A stretch of DNA of 6,921 nt from Chloroflexota bacterium. GTDB taxonomy: Bacteria > Desulfobacterota > Desulfuromonadia > Desulfuromonadales > Geopsychrobacteraceae. Under the pieces are notes generated by a model. That model did not search any database and had not been told where the DNA came from. It saw only the letters and a list, made by a program, of their open reading frames with translations. The stretch's first letter is position 1. Every line of letters begins with the position of its first letter. Location: contig JADFVC010000422.1 of the NCBI GenBank assembly GCA_015222355.1, forward strand, positions 1 through 6,921, written 5' to 3'. Below, piece after piece: positions 1 through 5,541 of the stretch. The position numbers were made by a program, and so were the translations under genes.

Positions 1-31
1 TGCGCGGAGGCGTAGCTGTCTACGCCGCACA
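1..31. repeat. Hairpin / inverted repeat at left edge
   Basis: A perfect 7-bp inverted repeat pairs 9-15 (GGCGTAG) with 20-26 (CTACGCC) around a four-base CTGT loop. With a three-base bulge (6-8), bases 1-5 can pair with 27-31 with one mismatch, so the stem may continue beyond the window. It lies 3' of the helicase gene, whose stop codon is at 92-94. No T-run follows it inside the window on the minus strand, so I do not call it a terminator. The bases between it and the helicase (about 27-91) resemble, from memory only, an intergenic sequence repeated in Desulfuromonadales genomes. The hairpin is visible; the repeat identity is a guess. Confidence 0.5.
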
Positions 32-91
32 AGCAAACGTGCAGATTGACGCAGAGATTGTGAAAAAGGGCCGTTTCTGGATGGAAACTAA

Positions 92-1861
92 CTATCTTTT
101 CCCCTTTTTTGCCACTCTTTTGCCGAAGGGGGCTTTTTTCACTCCGGGCTTGTAGCCACGATTGTCAGCAGCCTTCCCTCGACCGAAAGTGCGGCGTTTG
201 ATCGGGCGTTCCAGCGGTCCACTGCGGCTGCCGCTGTCGGGGCTGATCTGCAGTTGTTCATCACAGACCCAGACTGTTTTCAGCTTGTGCAGCTTCTCTT
301 GGGACAGATTTTTCGGCAGATCGACCAGGCTGAATTGGTCGAAAAGGCGGATTCTGCCGATGTCGCGGCTGTTGAGTTTCACCTCATTACTGATGGCGCC
401 GACGATATTTCCCGGCTCCACACCATGCACCCGGCCGACTTCGATGCGATAAGTTTGCATCTGTTCGTCGCTGGTTTTTCTACCCCGTTCCGGACCTGTT
501 CCCCGCTCCGGTCGTTCTTCGCGAATTTCCTCGGCAAAACGCTCATCCGGTTGCAGTGGACGTTCTTTCTGCAGCAGGTAAGCAAGACTTGCAGCGATTT
601 TACGATGACCGACATCATATTCACTCTGATACGCATCAATCAGTTCTTCGAAAAATTCCAGATCCTGAGATTCCATCGCCTGAGCAATTTGTTCTTTAAA
701 AAGCCCGATGCGCCGATTGGTAATATCCTTGCGGCTTGGTAAAGCCATGGCTTTGATTGGCTGCCGGGTGGCTCTTTCAATGGCCGCGAGCATACGCTTC
801 TCGCGTGGAGCGACAAACAGGATCGCTTTCCCTTCACGACCGGCGCGGCCGGTGCGACCGATGCGATGGATATAGGCTTCGGTATCGTATGGAATGTCAT
901 AATTGATCACGTGACTGATCCGTTTGACATCGAGCCCGCGAGCAGCGACATCGGTGGCAACGACGATGTCGAGGGAACCGTCTTTGAGACGCTCAATGGT
1001 TTTTTCGCGCAGCATCTGGGTCATGTCGCCATTCAATGCTGAGCTGGAAAAGCCGCGTGCTTCCAATTTTTCCGCCAGATCGACGGTCGCCACCTTGGTG
1101 CGGACGAAGATGAGCATGCCGTCGATCTCTTCTGCTTCGAGAATCCGGGTCAGGGCGTCCAGTTTGTGCAACCCTTTGACCTGCCAAAAATGCTGAGAAA
1201 TTTTTTCAACGGTAGAGGTTTTACTCTTGATGCGGATTTCGACCGGGTCGTGCAGATGCTTGCGGGCGACCTGCATGACTTCTTTCGGCATGGTTGCCGA
1301 GAAGAGGGCGGTCTGTCGTTCTTGCGGGGCAAATTCAAGAATCTGTTCAACATCATCAATAAAGCCCATCTTCAGCATTTCATCGGCTTCATCGATGACG
1401 ACGCAACTCAATTTGTCGAGCTTGAGAGTGCCGCGATTCAAGTGATCCTGAATTCGGCCAGGGGTCCCGACAACTGCTTGAACGCCGCGCTTTAACTGGC
1501 GTAACTGTTGGCCCATATTCTGGCCGCCGTACACCGGTAAGACCTGGAAGCCTTTGAGATGCCGGGCATAAGTCTGCATGGCTTCGGCAACTTGTAAGGC
1601 CAGTTCCCGCGTCGGGGTCAGAACCAGGATCTGCGGCGCCTTCAGCTTTGGGTTCAGGCGACTGAGCAACGGTAAGGAGAAAGCCGCAGTTTTCCCGGTC
1701 CCTGTCTGTGCCTGGCCAAGCAGATCGGTTCCTGCCAGTAATGGCGGAATGCTTTGTGCCTGAATGGGTGTGGGCGTTTCGTAACCGACCTCTTTAATGA
1801 CTTTGAGTACGGCTGGATGCAAGGAAAGATCGGAAAATGTTGGAACGGATTCTTCAGTCAT
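92..1861 (-). CDS. deaD: DEAD-box ATP-dependent RNA helicase, DeaD/CsdA type with DbpA-like C-terminal domain
   Basis: This 589-residue cytoplasmic protein should use ATP to unwind short RNA duplexes; relatives act in ribosome assembly, mRNA decay and cold adaptation. All core motifs are visible, numbered from the ATG: Q-motif region PTPIQAQ (about 30-36), Walker A AQTGTGKT (51-58), PTRELA (83-88), TPGR (133-136), DEAD (157-160), SAT (188-190), TDVAARGLDV (303-312) and HRIGRTGRAG (332-341). A linker rich in E and R (about 440-465) leads to a DbpA-type RNA-binding domain (about 470-541, beginning TYRIEVGRVHGV) and a strongly basic G/R/K tail (about 546-589). I chose the ATG at 1859-1861 because CAGG lies six bases upstream and because the family-like sequence begins there; the frame stays open to a TTG at 1903. 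It is divergent from cheV. The symbol deaD is by architecture; csdA-like or a paralogue such as rhlE is possible, but the DbpA domain argues against rhlE. Confidence 0.93.
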   Translation of the reverse strand: MTEESVPTFSDLSLHPAVLKVIKEVGYETPTPIQAQSIPPLLAGTDLLGQAQTGTGKTAAFSLPLLSRLNPKLKAPQILVLTPTRELALQVAEAMQTYARHLKGFQVLPVYGGQNMGQQLRQLKRGVQAVVGTPGRIQDHLNRGTLKLDKLSCVVIDEADEMLKMGFIDDVEQILEFAPQERQTALFSATMPKEVMQVARKHLHDPVEIRIKSKTSTVEKISQHFWQVKGLHKLDALTRILEAEEIDGMLIFVRTKVATVDLAEKLEARGFSSSALNGDMTQMLREKTIERLKDGSLDIVVATDVAARGLDVKRISHVINYDIPYDTEAYIHRIGRTGRAGREGKAILFVAPREKRMLAAIERATRQPIKAMALPSRKDITNRRIGLFKEQIAQAMESQDLEFFEELIDAYQSEYDVGHRKIAASLAYLLQKERPLQPDERFAEEIREERPERGTGPERGRKTSDEQMQTYRIEVGRVHGVEPGNIVGAISNEVKLNSRDIGRIRLFDQFSLVDLPKNLSQEKLHKLKTVWVCDEQLQISPDSGSRSGPLERPIKRRTFGRGKAADNRGYKPGVKKAPFGKRVAKKGKR

Positions 1862-1867
1862 AGCTAA

Positions 1868-1871
1868 CCTG
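1868..1871 (-). promoter_or_regulatory. Ribosome binding site deciding the helicase start
   Basis: On the minus strand CAGG ends six bases before the ATG at 1859-1861. It is a short Shine-Dalgarno match. The alternative in-frame TTG at 1901-1903 is preceded mostly by T residues and has no purine-rich site, so the shorter 589-residue product is favoured over 603. Confidence 0.5.
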
Positions 1872-1913
1872 TCGATATGGACTCGTTTTTTATGATCTCG
1901 CAAAAAAGAATAC

Positions 1914-2040
1914 GATGGCTAGGCAAAAATTTCGACCTACAAGGCGTAGTGGTTTTTCAGGGGCGAAGGCATACATATGGTATGTCGAGATCCTGAAAAA
2001 CTACTGCAACGCCGGAGGGCGGATTTTTTGCGACGCCATC
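1914..2040. repeat. 127-bp palindromic, MITE-like element with imperfect terminal inverted repeats
   Basis: The ends are inverted copies of each other. 1914-1930 reads GATGGC-TAG-GCAAAAAT, and the reverse complement of 2023-2040 reads GATGGC-GTC-GCAAAAAAT, so they differ only by a central triplet and one A. Inside, 1943-1947 pairs with 2009-2013 (GGCGT/ACGCC). 1948-1961 pairs with 1992-2005 over 14 consecutive positions with one G-T wobble, and 1969-1974 pairs with 1980-1985 around a five-base loop. Bases 1932-1940 also pair in part with 2014-2022. Almost the whole element can therefore fold into one rod on either strand. An internal loop (1962-1968 GGCGAAG against 1986-1991 CGAGAT) is rich in G and A on both sides. 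It encodes no convincing protein, and I see no clear target-site duplication. From memory, similar sequences recur in Desulfuromonadales intergenic regions. It starts 52 bases upstream of the helicase ATG, so it may overlap that gene's promoter or leader. Confidence 0.7.
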
Positions 2041-2235
2041 ATTTTTATTCGTTGGCAAAAGATGCGCACCATAACGCATCTTTAAATGCTGAGCCAGATT
2101 TTTCGATAGAAAAAATTGATTGAGTTGAGTTATGCACTTTTTTTCATGATTATACGAGAGAAGATTTGCATATTTTCTAAGGATGTATAAAATGTACAAA
2201 TATTAATAAATCTATCAGATGCAAGGGGCTTTGTC
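2041..2235. other. AT-rich cheV upstream region
   Basis: This is the gene-free remainder of the 374-base divergent intergenic region, after the palindromic element. It is clearly richer in A and T than the flanking genes. It holds the 9-bp inverted repeat at 2058-2083 and a small T5C/GA5 hairpin at 2099-2114. The cheV ribosome binding site is AAGGGG at 2223-2228, seven bases before the ATG. A TATAAA at 2186-2191 could be a -10 box, but the nearest -35-like TTGCAT (2166-2171) is only 14 bases away, so no promoter is assigned. I see no convincing small gene here. Confidence 0.5.
2058..2083. repeat. Perfect 9-bp inverted repeat upstream of cheV
   Basis: AAAGATGCG (2058-2066) and CGCATCTTT (2075-2083) are exact inverted copies separated by eight bases. 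The site lies in the AT-rich part of the divergent intergenic region, 153 bases before the cheV start. As RNA it would be a modest hairpin with only three U at its 3' side. As DNA it has the shape of a dimeric regulator's operator. The symmetry is certain; the role is unknown. Confidence 0.5.
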
Positions 2236-3195
2236 ATGACCGGACCGGAAAAGCAGGAAATATTATTGGAAAGCGGTACCAATGAGATGGAGATCATCGA
2301 GTTTTATGTTGGTTCGCAGTCACTGGGTATCAACGTGCAGAAGTTAAGGGAAATTATCACCTACGATGAATCTGCACTGACGGTGATACCCGACAGTTCT
2401 CCCGCGATGCTTGGTGTGCTGATGATGCGTGGCAGTACAATTCCGTTGATCGATCTTAAGGCTCATCTGAATCAACGTGACCAAGGGCATGAGGAGGAGG
2501 ATCAGCGTCCAGTTGTTTTGGTCTGTGAGTTCAATCACCGGATCAATGGTTTCAAGATTGATGGTGTTAATCAGATTCATCGCATATCCTGGGGCGATGT
2601 CCAGCCTCTGGCCGATTTTATCGGCCAGTACCGGCCAAGATTCACCGGGAGTGTCAATATCGAGGGGCGGGAAATCCTGCTTCTGGATCTGGAGTATGTC
2701 ATTAGTGAATTTGATCCCGATTCGGTTTTGGGAGACCTGTCGGAAGTCGATGAACAGGATTCGGATGTTGCGATATTGCGGCGGGATAAGCGCATTCTCA
2801 TGGCTGAGGATTCGTCAATTATTCGCAGTAATCTGAATAAAGTTTTTAATGACGCAGGGTTCGAGGGGCTGGAAGTTTTTGCCGATGGGCTAAGTTGCTA
2901 TGAGCGTATCCTGGAATTGAAAAAGCTGGCCGATCAAGCGGGTGAAAATCTTCAGCAACATTTCAACCTGTTGATCTGTGATATTGAGATGCCGAAAATG
3001 GACGGTCTGACGCTTTGTCGCAAGGTTAAAGAGACTTTGGGTTACAAGGATATACCGGTGTTGCTCTTTTCCTCTTTGATCAACCCGCCGATGGAAGTCA
3101 AGTGTGATTCGGTCGGTGCTGATGGCTATGCATCAAAGCCGGAAGTCGCTAAATTGATCAACATGATGGATCATTTTTTGGGGATTGAGAAATAG
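2236..3195 (+). CDS. cheV: Chemotaxis protein CheV (CheW-like domain plus receiver domain)
   Basis: This 319-residue cytoplasmic coupling protein should link chemoreceptors to the kinase CheA through its CheW domain, with coupling tuned by phosphorylation of its receiver domain. The CheW-like domain occupies about 17-160 (from MEIIEFYVGSQSLGINVQKL to the ILLLDLEYV segment). A charged linker (about 161-183, DLSEVDEQDSD) joins it to the receiver domain (about 185-316). The receiver keeps every key residue: acidic pair E191-D192 in AEDSS, phosphoacceptor D249 in LLICDIEMPKMDG, S279/S280 at the Thr/Ser switch position, and K301 in ASKPE. The length is typical of CheV. The ATG is preceded by AAGGGG with seven bases of spacing. 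The gene stands alone: no cheA, cheW, cheR, cheB or receptor gene is adjacent, and a terminator follows directly. It therefore probably serves arrays encoded elsewhere. I am very sure of the family; which receptor array it joins is unknown. Confidence 0.95.
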   Translation: MTGPEKQEILLESGTNEMEIIEFYVGSQSLGINVQKLREIITYDESALTVIPDSSPAMLGVLMMRGSTIPLIDLKAHLNQRDQGHEEEDQRPVVLVCEFNHRINGFKIDGVNQIHRISWGDVQPLADFIGQYRPRFTGSVNIEGREILLLDLEYVISEFDPDSVLGDLSEVDEQDSDVAILRRDKRILMAEDSSIIRSNLNKVFNDAGFEGLEVFADGLSCYERILELKKLADQAGENLQQHFNLLICDIEMPKMDGLTLCRKVKETLGYKDIPVLLFSSLINPPMEVKCDSVGADGYASKPEVAKLINMMDHFLGIEK

Positions 3196-3223
3196 CCAGT
3201 CCTTTCAAGAAGGATCGGGGAAT

Positions 3224-3262
3224 GCCAGACAGCGGTATAGACGTGTCTGGCGTTTTTCGTTT
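3224..3262 (+). terminator. Rho-independent terminator of cheV
   Basis: GCCAGACA (3224-3231) pairs perfectly with TGTCTGGC (3244-3251) around a 12-base loop. The sequence then runs through G into TTTTT (3253-3257) and a second T-run. It begins 28 bases after the cheV stop. The hairpin is nested inside an outer inverted repeat, GCCAGTC (3195-3201) with GACTGGC (3264-3270). The orientation ends cheV transcription and separates cheV from the channel gene. Confidence 0.85.
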
Positions 3263-3335
3263 TGACTGGCAAGTGATCTGTATTGACGTTAACCTGTGTC
3301 ATTATTAACCGGTTTTCTTCCTCTATATCTTGCTT

Positions 3336-3341
3336 GAAGGA
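3336..3341 (+). promoter_or_regulatory. Ribosome binding site deciding the channel start
   Basis: GAAGGA lies four bases before the ATG at 3346-3348. This favours the 565-residue product over a 21-codon longer one starting at TTG 3283, which has no purine-rich site in front and whose extra residues do not look like a membrane-protein N-terminus. Confidence 0.7.
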
Positions 3342-3345
3342 ACCT

Positions 3346-5043
3346 ATGAAAACGATTTCCGCGGAACTCGCTTATTTTTTGCGTGGCAGGGCCAGGCAGA
3401 ATCTCAAATTACTGATGCTCTACACCCTCTTTCTGCTGCTGCTGATTCTGGTCTATGCGATCCTGTTCCGCTATCTGATGCTTCATCTTGAGGGGCGGGA
3501 ATTTTCCTTTATTGCCGGGCTTTACTGGACGATTACCGTCATGACCACGCTCGGGTTCGGCGACATTACTTTCCATACCGATCTCGGTTACGCCTTTGCT
3601 GCCCTGGTGACGATTTCCGGGGTGGTGTTTCTGCTCATCATTCTGCCGTTCGGTCTGGTCAGTCTGTTCCTGGCCCCCTGGATCGAACAGCGGTTACGTT
3701 ATCGGCCCGACTTTTCTTTACCGTCTGATACTTCCGGTCATGTGTTGATTTTCGGCGTTAATCCTACCGCTCGGGTATTGATTCATAATCTTGAAAGCCT
3801 TGCGATCCCTTTTGTCGTCGTGACTGAAGACTATCAGGAATCGTTGCGTCTGGAGGAGGAAGAGGATATCCGCGTGGCTTGTGGTTCGGTGACCGATAAA
3901 AAGCTCCTCAGCAAAGTCCGGGTTGATTCGGCACGCTATATCTTTGCCAATCTCAGTGATACGCAGAATGTCAATCTTTGCCTGACGATACGGGCCATTT
4001 GTAAAACCCCGATTGCGGCAATTGTTGATGATGCCGAGCATATCGAACTTATCCGGCTGGCCGGGGCTGACAAGGCGGTGCCGTTGGCGCGGATTATCGG
4101 TCGTTACCTGGGAATTCGCTCCACCACACAAGGGGCTCTGGCCCATATCCTCGACTCCTTTGGTCTGTTGAAAATTGCCGAGATCCCGGTTTACGGCACC
4201 CCCTTTTCTGGACAGACTTTGGAACAGGCCCAAATTCGTCAACAGACCGGGCTGGCGGTGATCGGCGTTTTGGATCGTGGAGTGTTTACCGTGCCGTCGA
4301 AAGATACGATTCTTTCGCCGACATCTCTGGTGGTTCTGGCGGGAACCCGTGAGCAGTTGACGCGGATGGAGCAGTTGACCGGGGAGCAGGCTGAAGACGA
4401 CCTGGTTTTTATCCTCGGGCACGGCAGAATCGGCTGTGCAGCAGCCAACTTTCTCGACCACAAACCCGTTCCCTATCTGTTGATCGATCAGATCGAGAAC
4501 CCGAACTGTGACAAACATGTTTCGGTGATCGGTGATGCCACCAATTGTCAGTTGTTACGCAACTCGGGAATTGAGCAGGCCAAGGGCTTGATCGTGACGA
4601 CCAACGACGACAGTACCAACGTCTTTCTCACTTTGAGCAGTCGTCACACCAATCCGCATATGCGGATTGTGGCTCGGGCGAACACGGAAGAGAATGTCGA
4701 GCAGCTTTATGCGGCCGGGGCTGATTTTGTCGTTTCCAATGCCTCGGTCGGGGCGAACATTCTGACCAATATTCTGGAATCAAAAGAGTCGATTTTTCTT
4801 ACCGAAGGGCTGTCGATCTTCCGGCGCCCGCTGCCTGAAAGATTGGTCGGTAAAACGATTGAGGAATCTCGGATTCGGCCATTGACCGGTTGCTCGGTTG
4901 TTGCCCTTGAAACGGAGGGGGTCGCCCCGCTCCCTTCACCATCCCCGGACATGAGGCTGGAGATCGGGATGAAACTGGTTCTGATCGGCAGCACCCATCA
5001 GGAAGAGGAATTCTATCTTCAGTTCGGCAACAAATCCTCCTGA
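3346..5043 (+). CDS. GsuK-like potassium channel with two RCK (TrkA-N/TrkA-C) modules
   Basis: This 565-residue inner-membrane channel should conduct K+ as a tetramer under ligand control. From the ATG: a short basic N-terminus, first membrane helix about 22-45, pore loop with filter TTLGFGD (67-73), and second helix about 82-108. The rest is cytoplasmic: RCK1 Rossmann lobe about 131-255 with a TrkA-C lobe about 265-340, then RCK2 from about 352 with a canonical nucleotide motif GHGRIG (358-363) and a second TrkA-C lobe about 481-553. In RCK1 the equivalent position reads FGVNPTA (136-142), so the GxGxxG motif is missing. Architecture, length and the LGFGD filter match GsuK of Geobacter sulfurreducens, reported to respond to NAD+, ADP and Ca2+; applying those ligands here is inference. 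GAAGGA four bases upstream supports the ATG. It is a single gene between two terminators. An MthK- or Kch-like channel is less likely because those have one RCK per chain. Confidence 0.92.
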   Translation: MKTISAELAYFLRGRARQNLKLLMLYTLFLLLLILVYAILFRYLMLHLEGREFSFIAGLYWTITVMTTLGFGDITFHTDLGYAFAALVTISGVVFLLIILPFGLVSLFLAPWIEQRLRYRPDFSLPSDTSGHVLIFGVNPTARVLIHNLESLAIPFVVVTEDYQESLRLEEEEDIRVACGSVTDKKLLSKVRVDSARYIFANLSDTQNVNLCLTIRAICKTPIAAIVDDAEHIELIRLAGADKAVPLARIIGRYLGIRSTTQGALAHILDSFGLLKIAEIPVYGTPFSGQTLEQAQIRQQTGLAVIGVLDRGVFTVPSKDTILSPTSLVVLAGTREQLTRMEQLTGEQAEDDLVFILGHGRIGCAAANFLDHKPVPYLLIDQIENPNCDKHVSVIGDATNCQLLRNSGIEQAKGLIVTTNDDSTNVFLTLSSRHTNPHMRIVARANTEENVEQLYAAGADFVVSNASVGANILTNILESKESIFLTEGLSIFRRPLPERLVGKTIEESRIRPLTGCSVVALETEGVAPLPSPSPDMRLEIGMKLVLIGSTHQEEEFYLQFGNKSS

Positions 5044-5080
5044 ATAAAAAGTGCCGAGTTCAAGTTCCGGTTGTGAACAG

Positions 5081-5116
5081 CACCGGGCCGCTTCGGTTGG
5101 AGCGGCCCGGTGTTTT
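5081..5116 (+). terminator. Strong rho-independent terminator of the channel gene
   Basis: CACCGGGCCGCT (5081-5092) pairs perfectly over 12 bp with AGCGGCCCGGTG (5101-5112) around an eight-base loop. TTTT (5113-5116) follows at once. It lies 37 bases after the channel stop, in the 92-base gap between the channel and the convergent yajD. Read from the minus strand the same hairpin is followed by CTGTTCAC, with no T-run, so it is optimised for the plus strand and would stop yajD transcripts less well. Confidence 0.9.
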
Positions 5117-5135
5117 CCCGCCAGTGAAGGGATCT

Positions 5136-5510
5136 TTACGGATGTTTGAGTCGTTTACTGAGATCGGCGAAGGGGGAGTGGGCCAAGGTCGGACCCTCCT
5201 GACGGGCGGGGCTCTCTTCGTCACGTTGCTCCTGTATACCGCGGGAATGTTCGTGGTCGTGGCAGTAGAGACAGAGCAATTCCCAGTTGCTGCCGTCAGG
5301 CGGGTTGTTATCATGATTATGGTCAACATGGTGCACCGTCAGTTCACGCATCTTCTGACCCTCAAATTCACGGCTACAGCGCCCGCAGACATGCGGGAAC
5401 AGTTTTAATGCCTGTTCCCGATAGCCGGACTGGCGCTGCTGCTCTTCCTTGCGCATCTCGGCAACGAGGCGATCGCGATATTCATGGCTTTTTTTGTCTG
5501 TTCCGGACAT
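5136..5510 (-). CDS. yajD: YajD-family HNH nuclease domain protein
   Basis: This 124-residue protein carries one HNH (beta-beta-alpha-metal) fold, built for metal-dependent cleavage of nucleic acid; the physiological role of YajD is not established. The order is: a charged N-terminus (1-27), SGYREQALKLFPHVCGRCSREF (28-49), the core LTVHHVDHNHDNNPPDGSNW (57-76), and LLCLYCHDHEHS (78-89). Two Cys pairs, C42/C45 and C80/C83, form the usual structural zinc site. H60/H61, H64, N75 and H84 are candidates for the HNH centre. The C-terminus keeps a SPFADL motif (112-117) that is also present near the end of E. coli YajD as I recall it. It is about nine residues longer than E. coli YajD, mostly at the N-terminus. 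GAAGGG lies five bases before the ATG. It follows the RND exporter gene by 31 bases on the same strand and is probably co-transcribed. No toxin, immunity or restriction partner is visible, so I do not read it as a defence nuclease. Confidence 0.92.
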   Translation of the reverse strand: MSGTDKKSHEYRDRLVAEMRKEEQQRQSGYREQALKLFPHVCGRCSREFEGQKMRELTVHHVDHNHDNNPPDGSNWELLCLYCHDHEHSRGIQEQRDEESPARQEGPTLAHSPFADLSKRLKHP

Positions 5511-5541
5511 ATATTCCCTTCAGAACGCGGGTGGCGGCAGC

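Noticed and set aside
3..168. Open plus-strand frame from the left edge reading into the helicase 3' end
   Set aside because: Short, antisense over half its length, and no family resemblance; the inverted-repeat content explains the region better.
254..742. 162-codon plus-strand open frame inside the helicase gene
   Set aside because: Lies antisense to the DbpA-domain region of the helicase and shows no recognisable motif.
1862..1903. TTG start giving a 603-residue helicase
   Set aside because: The 14 extra codons have no ribosome binding site in front and add no family sequence; the ATG at 1859-1861 has CAGG at a good distance.
2166..2191. TTGCAT ... TATAAA as a cheV promoter
   Set aside because: The spacer is again 14 bases, so the pair is not convincing without a mapped start.
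1957..2199. 80-codon minus-strand open frame upstream of cheV
   Set aside because: Half of it runs through the palindromic element, the rest is AT-rich low-quality coding sequence, and it resembles no family I know.
3283..3308. TTGACG ... TATTAA as a promoter for the channel gene
   Set aside because: TTGACG is a good -35 match, but the only -10-like hexamer is 14 bases away, shorter than sigma-70 normally accepts; no better pair seen.
3283..3345. TTG start giving a 586-residue channel
   Set aside because: No Shine-Dalgarno site; the ATG at 3346 has GAAGGA just upstream and gives a length close to GsuK.
3718..4518. 266-codon open frame antisense to the channel gene
   Set aside because: It is antisense to a clearly recognised protein, with no membrane, domain or ribosome binding signals; a shadow frame.
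5136..5510. YajD as a homing or defence nuclease
   Set aside because: It is a stand-alone housekeeping-type HNH protein with close resemblance to chromosomal YajD, and no intron, toxin-immunity pair or restriction partner is present.
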